Assembly (NCBI GenBank): GCA_963767645.1
Contig: CAVYEW010000008.1
Coordinates: forward strand, 248,001 to 312,000
DNA from: DATFDN01 sp963767645
GTDB taxonomy: Bacteria > Pseudomonadota > Alphaproteobacteria > Acetobacterales > Acetobacteraceae
Reading direction: 5' to 3'
Length of the DNA: 64,000 bases
In this document: in pieces, positions 18,498-28,211 of the stretch
Position numbering within the stretch: the stretch's first letter is position 1
How the letters are laid out: each line of letters starts with the position of its first letter
Translations under genes and position numbers: made by a program
Notes under the pieces: generated by a model
Told to the model about the DNA's origin: nothing
The model's input: the letters and a program-made list of their open reading frames with translations, nothing else
Database searches by the model: none

Positions 18498-19360
18498 CGA
18501 CCCGGGCCGCGCGCCAGCGCAGCGTCCAGCGCGTCGAGCTGCGACAGCATCCATTGCACGTAGTTTTGCCCCGCCGGTTCGGTCTCCGTCACCGCCACGA
18601 CGGGAACGCCGGACTCGGCCGCGATCCGCAGCAGCCTTTGCACGGCCGCATCGGTGGTCTGGCGATTCGTGACCAGCACCCGCGCCTGATGCGTCCGCAG
18701 GTTGCGCTCGAACGCCGCGACCTCGGAGGCGGGCGGCTCGGTGCCGTTCATCACTGCGAGCTGGAACCTCGCGTCGAGCATCCTCAGCCCGAGCGCCTCG
18801 GCCATCAGGCCGAACACCGGCTCGGTGGCCGCGACCTGCGTGCCGTGCCAGCGCTCGCGCATCGCCGCGATGCGTGACTGGAGCGGGGCGAGCGAGGCGA
18901 CGAAGGCATGCGCCCGTGCCCCGTAGCCGGGGGCGCCTTCGGGGTCGGCACGCTGGAGCGCTTCGGCCAGGGCGCGGGCGAGGGCGGGCATCGTCTCCGG
19001 GTCGTACCAAAGATGCGGGTTGCCTCCGGCCCGGACCAGGTGCGACACGTCGATAACGGCGCGGCCGGGGACCGACGCAGCATCGGCCAGGCGCTGCATC
19101 CAGGGGTCGTAGCCGGCTCCGTTCAGCACCACGATCCGGGCAGCCGCGACGGCCCGGGCGGCCGAGGGGGTTGGTTCGTATTCGTGTGGGTCCTGGTCGG
19201 GATTGTTGAGGATTGCCGTGACCTTCGCCTGCGGCCCGGCAACCTGGCGCGCGACGTCGGCATAGAAATTCTCAGCGGCGACGATGCCGATGGGACCAGT
19301 CTGCGCGAACGCCGGCAGGGCGAGCAGGGCTGCCCCCAGCAGGGCAGCGAGGCGGGCCAT
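18494..19360 (-). CDS. znuA: Zinc ABC transporter substrate-binding protein
   Basis: 288 residues with a Sec signal peptide (MARLAALLGAALLALPAFAQ). Cluster 9 metal-binding protein: first ligand His in DQDPHEYEPTPS, second in GGNPHLWYDPE, third region around LGLRMLDARF and Asp/Glu near AVTETEPAGQ. It lacks the long His-rich loop of E. coli ZnuA. ATG 19360 follows GGGAGATCAGGA. Divergent from the porin gene at 19461. Zur control is expected for the operon, but I could not identify a convincing Zur box in the 100-base gap; manganese cannot be fully excluded as the ligand. Confidence 0.85.
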   Translation of the reverse strand: MARLAALLGAALLALPAFAQTGPIGIVAAENFYADVARQVAGPQAKVTAILNNPDQDPHEYEPTPSAARAVAAARIVVLNGAGYDPWMQRLADAASVPGRAVIDVSHLVRAGGNPHLWYDPETMPALARALAEALQRADPEGAPGYGARAHAFVASLAPLQSRIAAMRERWHGTQVAATEPVFGLMAEALGLRMLDARFQLAVMNGTEPPASEVAAFERNLRTHQARVLVTNRQTTDAAVQRLLRIAAESGVPVVAVTETEPAGQNYVQWMLSQLDALDAALARGPGR

Positions 19361-19460
19361 TCCTGATCTCCCCCATTCGGCCGCAGCAGCAATGAACCGA
19401 GCCTTTCCGTGTCGCGCAGGGTACAACGTATCACTTGCGGGCGGAAAGCCGGGGCGGCGG

Positions 19461-20861
19461 ATGACTCGGACGGCGGCGAGCGCGCTCGCCGGGCTTGTTC
19501 TTCTCGCCGGCAACGCCGCCGCGCAATCCACCTCCCCAGCGGCGCGCGAGGGCCCTACCCCTGGAAAGGCCGACGCTGGGGTGGAGGGAACGGGCGTGTG
19601 GGAGCGCCCCAACCTGCTCGGCGACATGGGCGGGCTGCGCTCGGCGCTGGGGCGGATCGGGGTCTCGCTCGGCCTGACCGAGACCAGCGAGATCCTCGGC
19701 AACCCGACCGGCGGGCGCAAGACCGGCGCGGTCTATGAGGGGGCGATCGAGCTGAGCCTCGGCATCGATCTGGCCAAGGCGGTAGGCCTGCAAGGCGGGC
19801 TGTTCAACGTCAGCGCCTGGCAGATCCACGGGCGCGGGCTCAGCACCAACGACATCGACAACCTGCAAGTGGTGAGCACGATCGAGGCGGACCGCGCGAC
19901 GCGGCTGTTCGAGCTTTGGTACCAGCAATCCTTCCTGGGCGGCAAGCTGGACATAAGGGCGGGCCAGCTCGCCGCGGACCAGGAGTTCATGATCAGCCAA
20001 TACGCCACGCTGTTCGTCAACTCGGGCTTCGGCTGGCCCACCCTGCCGGCCATTGATCTGCCGGCGGGCGGCCCGGCCTATCCGCTGGCGACGCCGGGGG
20101 TGCGGCTGCGCGCGCTGCCCAATGAGCGGACCACGCTGCTGCTGGGCGTGTTCAACGGCAATCCGGCGGCCAATGGCTCCGTCAGCGACCCGCAGCTGCG
20201 CAACCCCTCGGGAGCCAATCTCCGCTTCCAGGGGACCTTCGCGATCGCCGAGGCGCAGTACGCCGTAAACCAAGGCGAGGGCGCGACGGGGCTGCCCGCG
20301 ACCTTCAGGTTCGGCGGCTGGTACAATTCGAACGCCTTCACCGACCAGTTCTTCACCGCAAGCGGCATTTCCGCCGCCGGCCCCGGTTCCGTGCCGCCGT
20401 CATCGCATCGCGGCGATTGGAGCCTGTACGGCGTGCTCGATCAGCTCGTCTACCGCCCGACAGGGGCGAAGGAGGGCGGCGTAGGGGTGTTCCTGCGCGC
20501 CATGGGCGCACCGGCCAACCGCAACCAGCTTGTTGCCTTCGTCGATGCTGGCGTGAGCTGGAAGGGGCCGTTCGGGCGCGCGAACGACAGTGTCGGCATC
20601 GGCGTCGGATGGGCGCGGATCAGCGGCGATGCGATCGCCGCCGATCGGATGCTGGCCGCCAGCAACGGCCATACGCCAGTCCAAGGCGCCGAGACGATGA
20701 TCGAGCTGACCTATCAGGCGCAGCTGGCGCCGTGGTGGCAGGTCCAGCCGGACTTCCAGTACATCCTTCGTCCGGGCGGCGGCATCCTGAACCCGGACGG
20801 GTCCGGGCGCGTGGTCGGGAGCGCCGCGGTGCTCGGGCTCAGGACCAACGTGACGTTCTGA
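19461..20861 (+). CDS. OprB-like carbohydrate-selective porin
   Basis: 466 residues, signal peptide MTRTAASALAGLVLLAGNAAAQ. The mature part begins with WERPNLLGDMGGLRSALGRIGVSL (read in pieces), the OprB opening, then GLFNVSAWQIHGRGLS, WYQQSFLGGKLDIRAGQL and the final strand VVGSAAVLGLRTNVTF ending in Phe, typical for an outer-membrane barrel. OprB-family porins let sugars or other small solutes pass. Placement divergent from znuA suggests it could be a zinc-regulated porin, but that is inference. Its stop is directly followed by the stop of the convergent gene. Confidence 0.85.
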   Translation: MTRTAASALAGLVLLAGNAAAQSTSPAAREGPTPGKADAGVEGTGVWERPNLLGDMGGLRSALGRIGVSLGLTETSEILGNPTGGRKTGAVYEGAIELSLGIDLAKAVGLQGGLFNVSAWQIHGRGLSTNDIDNLQVVSTIEADRATRLFELWYQQSFLGGKLDIRAGQLAADQEFMISQYATLFVNSGFGWPTLPAIDLPAGGPAYPLATPGVRLRALPNERTTLLLGVFNGNPAANGSVSDPQLRNPSGANLRFQGTFAIAEAQYAVNQGEGATGLPATFRFGGWYNSNAFTDQFFTASGISAAGPGSVPPSSHRGDWSLYGVLDQLVYRPTGAKEGGVGVFLRAMGAPANRNQLVAFVDAGVSWKGPFGRANDSVGIGVGWARISGDAIAADRMLAASNGHTPVQGAETMIELTYQAQLAPWWQVQPDFQYILRPGGGILNPDGSGRVVGSAAVLGLRTNVTF

Positions 20862-21149
20862 CTATTGCCAGTGGCCGGGCACCCAGTAGCCGCGTTGCCA
20901 ATGGCCGGGCACCCAAAACGGTCCGCGCGGGGGCGGCGCATAGGCAACCGGGGGCGGCGGCGCATACACGACCGGAGGCGGGGGGTAATAGACCGGGGGC
21001 GCGACCACGACTGGCGGCAGCGCCACGCCGACGCCCACGCCGCCACGCCATCCCCACCACGCCTTCGCCGATCCCGGCGCCGCGACGACGCCGAGCGCGG
21101 CGACGCCGAGAACGGCCAGCGCGGCACCGAGACGCTTTCCCGTGAACAT
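20862..21149 (-). CDS. Small exported Pro/Trp-rich protein with WVPGHW repeats
   Basis: 95 residues from ATG 21149, which has GAGGAG at correct spacing; the ATG six bases upstream is too close to that site. Signal peptide MFTGKRLGAALAVLGVAALG ending near GSAKA. The mature chain is WWGWRGGVGVGVALPPVVV, a PPP/YAPPPP stretch, and two terminal repeats (WVPGHWQ twice). Such WxPGHW proteins are common small envelope proteins of proteobacteria with no proven role. Convergent with the porin, no gap between stop codons. Confidence 0.75.
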   Translation of the reverse strand: MFTGKRLGAALAVLGVAALGVVAAPGSAKAWWGWRGGVGVGVALPPVVVAPPVYYPPPPVVYAPPPPVAYAPPPRGPFWVPGHWQRGYWVPGHWQ

Positions 21150-21209
21150 GAACATCTCCTCTGCTGCGATCCTGGGGATGAGATGGCATTCCTCTGTAAC
21201 CGGCGTATT

Positions 21210-22286
21210 TCAGGATGAGACAGCGCGTTGCGTGCCCAGCAGCCTCACGCATTTGCGCATCACCGAGGGCAGCCCGGCATCGTCCAATGCCTCGGGCGCG
21301 CAGAGGAATCCCTCCGCGCGTATGTCCTGGACGGTTGCCGCGTACAGCCCGATCCGCAGCTCGAAATGGGTGAAGGCGTGGCGGACCTCGCCTGACGGCC
21401 GCCACGCGGCCGGCATCGGCGCGTGGGCCAGCGCCTCCTGCTCCGGCCACGGCTCGGGCCGCCATCCGGTGCCCGGCAGCTCCGCCATCCCGCCGAGCAG
21501 GCCGGAGGGCGGGCGGCGGCGGAGCAGGAGGCGCCCCGCTTCGTCGGCCAGCATGAAATGCACGCCGTGGCGCAGCGGGCGCGGCGGGCGCGGCGCCTTG
21601 CGCGGCAGGCTCGCCTGGATGCCGCGCCGCCGCGCCGCGCAGGGCTGCATCCAGGGACACAGCACGCAGGAAGGCGCGGCCGGCGTGCAGATGGTGGCGC
21701 CGAGATCGAACAGCGCCTGGGCGAAGTCGCTTGGGCGCGCAGCCGCGTCCTTGTCGGCGCCGAGCGCCGCGGCGGCGGATTGGAGCGCGGGCTTGGCGGC
21801 GGGCAGGGGCTGCTCGACGGCGTAAAGCCGGGCCATCACCCGCTCCACGTTGCCGTCCACCGGCACGCCGGGAACCCCGAAGGCGATGGCGGCCACGGCG
21901 GTCGCGGTGTAGGCGCCGATGCCCGGCAGCTTTCGCAAGCCGGCCGGATCGCGCGGGAAGCCGCCTGAAGCCGCCACCGCGCGGGCGCAGGCGTGCAGGT
22001 TGCGCGCGCGGGCGTAGTAGCCGAGCCCCGCCCAGGCGGCGAGCACGTCCTCGAGGCTTGCCGACGCCAGCGCGTCGATAGTTGGGAAACGCCTGACGAA
22101 GCGTTGGAAATAGGGTATGGCGGCGGCGACCGTGGTCTGCTGGAGCATCACCTCGCTCAGCCAGACCCGGTACGGGTCGGGCGCTTCGCCCGGCGCCGCG
22201 CGCCAGGGCAGCACGCGGCGATTGCGGTCGTACCAGGCGAGCAGGGATGCGGGAGCGATGACGGAACAGGCGGAGGGGATCGACAC
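21210..22286 (-). CDS. mutY: A/G-specific adenine DNA glycosylase
   Basis: 358 residues. Removes A opposite 8-oxoG. Catalytic Glu45 in SEVMLQQT, helix-hairpin-helix LPGIGAYTA, catalytic Asp144 in VPVDGNVERV, and the 4Fe-4S loop C-x6-C-x2-C-x5-C (Cys200, 207, 210, 216). A C-terminal NUDIX-like domain (FMLADEAGRLLLRRRPPSG, LLGGMAELPG, HAFTHFELRIGLY) recognises 8-oxoG. I chose GTG 22286 after GGGAGGCC; it overlaps the divergent DUF721 gene by about 29 bases, so one of the two starts may be slightly further in. Confidence 0.93.
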   Translation of the reverse strand: MSIPSACSVIAPASLLAWYDRNRRVLPWRAAPGEAPDPYRVWLSEVMLQQTTVAAAIPYFQRFVRRFPTIDALASASLEDVLAAWAGLGYYARARNLHACARAVAASGGFPRDPAGLRKLPGIGAYTATAVAAIAFGVPGVPVDGNVERVMARLYAVEQPLPAAKPALQSAAAALGADKDAAARPSDFAQALFDLGATICTPAAPSCVLCPWMQPCAARRRGIQASLPRKAPRPPRPLRHGVHFMLADEAGRLLLRRRPPSGLLGGMAELPGTGWRPEPWPEQEALAHAPMPAAWRPSGEVRHAFTHFELRIGLYAATVQDIRAEGFLCAPEALDDAGLPSVMRKCVRLLGTQRAVSS

Positions 22287-22801
22287 GGCCTCCCGTGTGG
22301 CATCGGCGGTGCGCGAGGTCCATCCCGCGCGCCACATCTACGGCCCGCGCCCGGTCGGCGCGCTGCTGGCTGCCCTCACCCGTCCGGCGTTCCGGCGCCA
22401 GGGGCCGGCTGCCGCGCAGGTCCTGGCCGACTGGCCGATCATCGTCGGCCCGGAGATGGCGGCGATCACCCAGCCGCGCCGCCTGATGCGGCGGCACCCT
22501 GACCATCGCCTGCTCCGGGCCGGTGGCAATGGAATTGCAGCATCTGGCGCCCGAGCTGATGGCGCGGATCAACGCCCAGCTTGGCGCCGAGCCGGTGCAG
22601 CGCCTGCGCTTCGTCCAGGCCGCGCTGCGCCGCGCCCCGATCGCCCGGCCGGCGCCTCCGCCCAGCCCCGCCGCCCGGCGCGCGGCCGACAAGGCGGTCG
22701 GCCATCTGCCGGCGGGAGAGCTGCGCGACGCGCTGGCGGCGCTCGGCCGGGCGGTGCTGGCGGGCATGCCGCGCTCGACGCGGCGCGAATCCGATCGTTA
22801 A
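22258..22801 (+). CDS. DciA-like DUF721 protein, frameshifted
   Basis: About 180 residues. First frame carries HIYGPRPVGALLAALTRPAF and VLADWPIIVGPEMAAITQPRRL, the usual DUF721 N-terminal domain. Around 22488 the frame changes to GGTLTIACSGPVAMELQHLA, the conserved beta-hairpin and helix of the domain, then PELMARINAQLG and an Ala/Arg/Pro-rich tail. DUF721 proteins in this setting resemble DciA, the replicative helicase loading factor of bacteria lacking DnaC. The dsbA-like and smc genes follow, a common alphaproteobacterial order. The break looks like a single-base error. Confidence 0.75.
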
Positions 22802-22827
22802 ACTCCCACCTGTCTGTCGAGGTCGTC

Positions 22828-23457
22828 ATGCCGATTTCCCGCCGTACCGTGCTCAGCCTCGCCGCCCTGTCCGCCGTGCCGGGCCTGGCGCGCGCCCAGG
22901 GCCAGCCCGCCGAGGCGCCGAGCGCGGTGCAGACCGCCGCCTGGGAGAGCCCGCGCGGGCTGGGCAGCGCCGATGCCAAGACCGAGGTGCAGGAGTTCTT
23001 CTCGCTGACCTGCACGCATTGCGCGGCCTTCGCCCAGACCACGTTCCCGACGGTGGAGAAGGACCTGATCGCCACCGGCAAGGTGCGCTGGGTGTTCCGC
23101 GACTTCCCGCTCGACCGCGTCGCCTTGCAGGCGGCGATGGTCGCGCGCGCCCTGCCGCCGGAGCGCTACACGCCGTTCGTGCTGGCGCTGCTGTCGAGCC
23201 AGGACCGCTGGGCGTTTGCCCAGGGCGTCGATCCGCGCGACGAGATCTGGAAGATGGCGGCGCTGGCCGGCATGAGCCGCGCCATGTTCGACGCCGCCTG
23301 GAACGACGCGGAGCTGCGCGACTGGATACTGGCGCAGCAGTCGGAGGCGGAAAAGAAATACGGGATCGACGCCACGCCGAGCTTCCTCGTCAACGGGAAG
23401 AAGGCGTCGGGGGAGATGGACTACCAGCAATTCGCCAAGCTGGTCGCGAATGCCTGA
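22828..23457 (+). CDS. DsbA family thiol:disulfide oxidoreductase, exported
   Basis: 209 residues. Twin-arginine-like or Sec signal MPISRRTVLSLAALSAVPGL ending ARAQ. Thioredoxin fold with active-site C-T-H-C (Cys62, Cys65) in FFSLTCTHCAAF, a helical insertion, and the cis-Pro loop DATPSFLVNGK. The CTHC dipeptide and single domain fit the DsbA/BdbD-like proteins of alphaproteobacteria. It sits between the DciA-like gene and smc, as in many relatives. Confidence 0.9.
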   Translation: MPISRRTVLSLAALSAVPGLARAQGQPAEAPSAVQTAAWESPRGLGSADAKTEVQEFFSLTCTHCAAFAQTTFPTVEKDLIATGKVRWVFRDFPLDRVALQAAMVARALPPERYTPFVLALLSSQDRWAFAQGVDPRDEIWKMAALAGMSRAMFDAAWNDAELRDWILAQQSEAEKKYGIDATPSFLVNGKKASGEMDYQQFAKLVANA

Positions 23458-23522
23458 GCATGTCGGCATTACACGGTTGGAGTAGTGCTGCCTCGTTTTT
23501 GCTAAATCCCTGAGGACATCTC

Positions 23523-26500
23523 TTGCCGGTCCGCTTCTCGCGCCTCCGCATCGCCGGGTTCAAGAGCTTCGCCGAGCCGGCCACGGTGGATATCCTGCCG
23601 GGGCTGACCGGGATCGTCGGGCCGAATGGCTGCGGCAAGTCGAACGTGGTCGAGGCGCTGCGCTGGGCGATGGGCGAATCGAGCGCGCGCAGCCTGCGCG
23701 GCGGCGAGATGGAGGACGTGATCTTCGCCGGCACCGCCGGGCGGGCGTCGCGCAACATCGCCGAGGTGGGGCTGGTGCTGCACGACGCGCAGGGCCTGGC
23801 GCCGCCGCCCTTCACCGAATTGGGCGAGATCGAGGTGGTGCGCCGGATCGAGCGCGGCGCCGGCAGCCAGTACCGGGTGAACGGCAAGGAGATGCGCGCC
23901 CGCGACGTGCAGACCCTGTTCGCCGATCTGGCGTCGGGCGCCCGCGCCTCGGCGATGGTGAGCCAGGGCCGCGTCGGCGCCCTGGTCGGCGCCCGGCCGG
24001 ACGAGCGGCGCGCGGTGCTGGAGGAGGCCGCCGGCATCACCGGCCTGCACGCCCGCCGCCACGAGGCCGAGCTGAAGCTGCGCCAGGCGGAAGCGAACCT
24101 CGCCCGCGCCGAGGATCTGAAGGGCCAGCTCGACGCGCAGCTTTCGGCGCTGAAGCGGCAGGCGCGGCAGGCCAGCCGCTACCGCAACATCTCCGGCGCC
24201 ATCCGCCAGGCCGAGGCCGAGCTGCTGTCGATCCAGCGCGCCCGGGTCGAGCGGGCGCGGGAGGCGGCGCGGGCGGCGGTCGCGGCGGCCCGGCGCGCGG
24301 TCGCCGGGGCCGAGACGGCGGCGCGGGACGGGCGGGAACGGGCGGAGGCGGCCACGGCGGCGTTGCCAGCGCTGCGCGAGACCGAGGCCGAGGCCCGGAC
24401 CGCGCTCGAGCGCCACCGCATCGCCGGCGAGCAGATCGCCGCCGAGGAGAGCCGGGCCCGCGCCGCCCTGGCCGAGGCCGGGCAGCGCGCGGCGCAGATC
24501 GCCAAGGACCTCGCCCATGCCGAGCAGGCGAGCGCGACGCGGCGGCGGCGGAGGAGCGGCTGGCCGCCGAGGAGATTCGCCTTGGCGAAGCCGAGCCCGC
24601 GCATCCGGCGCGGCTCGAGGCCGCCGACCGGGGTGCCGCCGAGGCCGCCGAGGCGGCGCGCGCCGCCGATGCCGAGTCCAATCGCGCGACGGAAGCCGCC
24701 GCCCAGGCCCAGGCGCGGGCGCAGGCCGCCGCCCAGCTGCTGCGCGAGGCGGAGGGGCGGGCGCGGCGCGCGGCCGAGCAGCTCGACCGGGCGAGCCAGG
24801 AGCGCGAGCGCATCCGCGCCCAGAGCGTCGATCCCGCCCGCGTCGCGGCGGCGATCGAGCAGCACGCGGCGGCCGAGGCGGCGCTGGAGCGCGCGCGCGC
24901 GGCGCAGGAGACAAGCGAGCAGGCCCGCGTCCGGGCGCAATCCGCGCTGGCCGACGCCCGCGCCCGCCTCTCTTCCGCCGAGACGGCGCGGGCCAAGCTC
25001 GCCGCCGAGGCGCGCGGCGCTCGAAGAGGTGCTGGCGGTGAAGGACGGCGAGCGCTGGCCGCCGATGGTCGATGCGGTAACCGTGCCGGCGGGGCTGGAA
25101 GCGGCGCTCGGCGCGGCGCTCGGCGAGGAGCTGACCTCCGCCGCCGACCCGGACGCGGCGCGGCACTGGCGGACCCTGCCGCCGCTCGATCCGCCGGCCC
25201 TGCCGGCGGGGACGCGGCTGCTGTCGGCGCTGGCGCAGGGACCGCCGGCGCTTTCCCGCGCGCTCTCCCATATCGGGCTGGTGGCCGACGACGCGGCCGG
25301 GGACGCGGCGCAGGCGCTGCTGGCGCCGGGGCAGATGGTGGTGTCGCGAGGCCGGCGCGGTCTGGCGCTGGGACGGCTACACGGTCCGCGCCGGAACGCC
25401 GACCGAAGCCGCGGTGCGGCTGCGCCAGCGCAACCGGCTGCACGCGCTGCGCGCCGACCTCGCCCAAGCCGAGGCGCGCGCGGCCGAGGCGGGTGTGGCG
25501 CGCGAGGCTGCCGAGGCCGTCGAGCGCGCGGCCGCCGAAGCCGAGCAGCGCGGGCGACAGGCGCGGCGCGAGGCGGAGCAGTCGGCCGAACGCGCGCGCG
25601 CCGCCTCCGCCCAGCTGCGCGCCCAGGCCGACAGCGTTGCCGCGAGACTGAATGCCGCCGAGCAGCAGGTTGCGGCGCTGGCGCCGGAACAGCGCGACGC
25701 CGCGCGGGCGCTGGAGCAGGCGCGGGATGCGCTGGCCGGGCTTCCCGACATCGCCGGCCTGCGCGCTTCGGTGGAGCAGGCGCGCACGGCGCTTGCCCAG
25801 GCCCGCGCCGCCGAGGCGGCTGCGCTTGCCGAACGCGATGCCCTGGTGCGCGAGAACGCCGCCAGGGCGGCGCGCCGCCAGGTGATCGCGCGCGAGCGCC
25901 AGGACTGGCGCGAGCGCGCCGCCGATGCCGCCGGCCGGCTCGCCGATCTGCGGGAGCGCGGGCGCGAGGCCGAGCGGCTTCGCGCTGGCCTGGAGGCGGC
26001 GCCTGGCCGTTTCGCCGAGGCGAAAGCGGAAGCGCAGGCGGCGCTGGCGTCGGCCGAGGCCGCGCATCGTCGCGCGGTCGAGGCGCTGGCGCAGGCGAGC
26101 GGACAGGCGGCGGAGGCGGAGCGGCAGGCCCGCGCCGCCGAAGCCGCCGCCGGGGCCGCGCGCGAGGCCGCGGTGCGCGCCGAGGCGGAGGCGGAGCAGG
26201 CGGATCATGCCTGGGGCACCGTCGCCGAGCGCATCCTGGAGCGGCTCGGCGCCGCAGCCGGCGCTGCCTGAGCCGCCCGAGACCTGCGACGCCGAGACCG
26301 AGGAGAAGGCGCGGCGCAGGTTCGAGCGCCTGGTCAAGGAACGCGACGAGATGGGGCCGGTCAATCTGCGCGCCGAGATCGAGGTGGCGGAGATCGAGCG
26401 CCAGATCGCCAGCATCGATGCCGAGCACGCCGAAATCGGCACGGCCATCGCCAAGCTGCGCGGCTCCATCGGGCATCTGAACCGCGAAGGGCGCGAGCGT

Positions 26501-26992
26501 CTGGCGCAGGTGTTCGAGCAGGTCGACCGGCATTTCCAGGCGCTGTTTTCCCGCATGTTCAGCGGCGGGCGCGCGCATCTCGCGCTGGTGGGCTCCGACG
26601 ACCCGCTGCAGGCCGGGCTGGAGATCTATGCCCAGCCGCCGGGCAAGAAGCTCGCGACGCTGTCGCTGCTGTCGGGCGGGGAGCAGGCGTTGACCGCGCT
26701 GTCGCTGATCTTCGCCGTGTTCCGCTGCAACCCGGCGCCGGTCTGCGTGCTGGACGAGGTGGACGCGCCGCTCGACGATGCCAACGTGGACCGCTTCTGC
26801 GCGCTGCTCGACGACATGGTGCGCGAGACCGGGACGTGCTTCCTGGTGGTGACGCACCATCCGCTGACCATGGCCCGGATGGACCGGCTGTACGGGGTGA
26901 CGATGCAGGAGCGGGGGATCTCGCGGCTGCTGTCGGTCGATCTCCGCTCGGCGGAGCGATTGGTCGAGCCGGAGCGCATCGCGGCGGAGTGA
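23523..26992 (+). CDS. smc: Chromosome partition ATPase SMC, four frameshifts
   Basis: About 1156 residues after correction, normal for SMC. Start TTG 23523 after GAGGACA; N-terminal ATPase head has [19 protein letters not shown] and Walker A GPNGCGKS (33-40). Coiled coil follows, a hinge around [14 protein letters not shown], second coiled coil, and C-terminal head with signature [19 protein letters not shown], Walker [14 protein letters not shown] and D-loop. The reading frame changes near 24537, 25012, 25348 and 26250; each time the expected sequence resumes immediately. Because SMC is needed for chromosome segregation and the head domains are perfect, these are probably assembly indels. 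SMC works as a dimer with ScpAB, not in this window. Confidence 0.9.
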
Positions 26993-27015
26993 TATCGGAT
27001 GGCTTGACCTACTTT

Positions 27016-27105
27016 TCGTCATTCCCGTGAAAGCGGGAATCCAGGGAAACCACATCGAATTCGGCGCGCGTGGGCCGGATGCCCGCTTTCGCGGGCATGA
27101 CGAGA
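27016..27105. repeat. REP doublet (two palindromic units in opposite orientation)
   Basis: Unit one is ATTCCCG-TGAAAG-CGGGAAT at 27021-27040, in the context CGTCATTCCCG. Unit two is ATGCCCGC-TTTC-GCGGGCAT at 27079-27098; on the opposite strand it also reads CGTCATGCCCGCGAAAGCGG. The two therefore share one core in inverted orientation about 40 bases apart, as in REPIN-type elements. Located between smc and the IS481 left end. Confidence 0.75.
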
Positions 27106-27113
27106 TGGTCTGT

Positions 27114-28206
27114 TGTCAGGTAGCGGAACATTGTTGGGATCCGGTCCGACGGGCCATCGTAGAATACGCATACCGCTTCGAGCGCCTGACCCAGGCCAGC
27201 AAAGGCGAGGTCTGAGCTATGCTGCAGATCGATCCCAACGCCCGCACCACCCCGGTCACCCGCGCCGAGATCGCCCGCTCCGGGGAGCCCACAGGCGTCC
27301 TGGCCCGGCGCTACGGCGTCAGCACCGAAACCATCCGCAAGTGGCGCAAGCGCGGGCCGCAGGACTGCCTCGACCGCTCCGCCAAGCCGCACCGGCTGCC
27401 TTGGAAGGCAACCGAGGAGGAACGGGCCGTCGTCTGTGCCGTGCGCCGGGCCACCAGCTTCGCCCTCGATGACCTGACCTTCGTGGTCACCCACTTCCTG
27501 CCCCACCTCAATCGCGACAGCATCTGGCGCATCCTCAAGGCGGAGGGGCTGAACCGCCGGCCCAAGCCGGTTTCCGAGCGGCCCGCCAAAGGTCAGGGCA
27601 CGTTCAAGGACTACGATCTTGGCTTCGTCCACATCGACATCAAACACCTGCCCAAGCTGCAAACCGCCGATGGCGAGCGGCGCAAGCGCTTCCTCTATGT
27701 CGCCATCGACCGCCGCTCCCGCTCGGTCCACCTCGCCGTCAAGAACGACGAAACGGAGCAGAGCGCCATCGCCTTCCTGCGTGAGGCCGCAGCGGCCTTC
27801 CCCTTCCGCCTCACACACGTGCTGACCGACAACGGGTCTTGCTTCACCCCCGCCTTCGCCAGGGTCTGTGCCGAGCTCGGCGCCCAGTATCGCCATACCC
27901 GCCCGCGCACGCCGCAGACCAATGGTCTGGTGGAGCGCTTCAACGGCCGCATCGGCAGCGAGGTGCTGGGCATCACCATCTACTCGCACCGCCAGCTCGA
28001 ACAGCTCCTGCGCGGCTTCAATGCCGCCTACAATGCCCGCCGCCAACGCGTGCTCGACGGCAAGACCCCCTATCAAGTCGTCGCCGACCGCCTCAAAGCT
28101 CGTCGCAAACTTGCCCATGCGAAGCCACATGGCCGAGCAGGACCCGAGGACATCGCCAGGGCGCGCCTCATCGCTGAAGCTGCCAAGGAGGTCTCACAAC
28201 CAGACA
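27114..28206 (+). mobile_element. IS481 family insertion sequence
   Basis: Ends inferred from imperfect terminal inverted repeats: TGTCAGGTAGCGGAAC at 27114-27129 and, on the other strand, TGTCTGGTTGTGAGAC at 28206-28191, 12 of 16 positions equal. No target duplication is visible next to the ends. The element carries a single intact DDE transposase gene. Its right end lies two bases from the first base of the MITE-like repeat. Confidence 0.7.
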
Positions 28207-28211
28207 ATTAG
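27219..28211 (+). CDS. IS481 family transposase
   Basis: 330 residues. N-terminal helix-turn-helix (LARRYGVSTETIRKWRKRG), then an RNase H-like catalytic core with Asp in FVHIDIKHLP, Asp in THVLTDNGSCF and Glu in NGLVERFNGRIG, the DDE triad of IS481. No frame break, so it could be active. The stop codon TAG (28209-28211) lies outside the predicted IS end and belongs to the adjacent MITE-like repeat. Confidence 0.92.
   Translation: MLQIDPNARTTPVTRAEIARSGEPTGVLARRYGVSTETIRKWRKRGPQDCLDRSAKPHRLPWKATEEERAVVCAVRRATSFALDDLTFVVTHFLPHLNRDSIWRILKAEGLNRRPKPVSERPAKGQGTFKDYDLGFVHIDIKHLPKLQTADGERRKRFLYVAIDRRSRSVHLAVKNDETEQSAIAFLREAAAAFPFRLTHVLTDNGSCFTPAFARVCAELGAQYRHTRPRTPQTNGLVERFNGRIGSEVLGITIYSHRQLEQLLRGFNAAYNARRQRVLDGKTPYQVVADRLKARRKLAHAKPHGRAGPEDIARARLIAEAAKEVSQPDN

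Noticed and set aside
19425..19445. GTACAACGTATCAC as a Zur box in the znuA-porin gap
   Set aside because: Only weakly symmetric and does not fit the alphaproteobacterial Zur consensus well enough to call.
20839..22767. 642-codon minus-strand frame over mutY and neighbours
   Set aside because: Low-complexity Arg/Ala-rich shadow; mutY and the Pro/Trp-rich gene explain the region.
24037..27055. Very long minus-strand open frames (839 and 958 codons) opposite smc
   Set aside because: They are Arg/Ala/Pro-rich shadow frames with no domain; the plus strand has clear SMC head, hinge and signature motifs.
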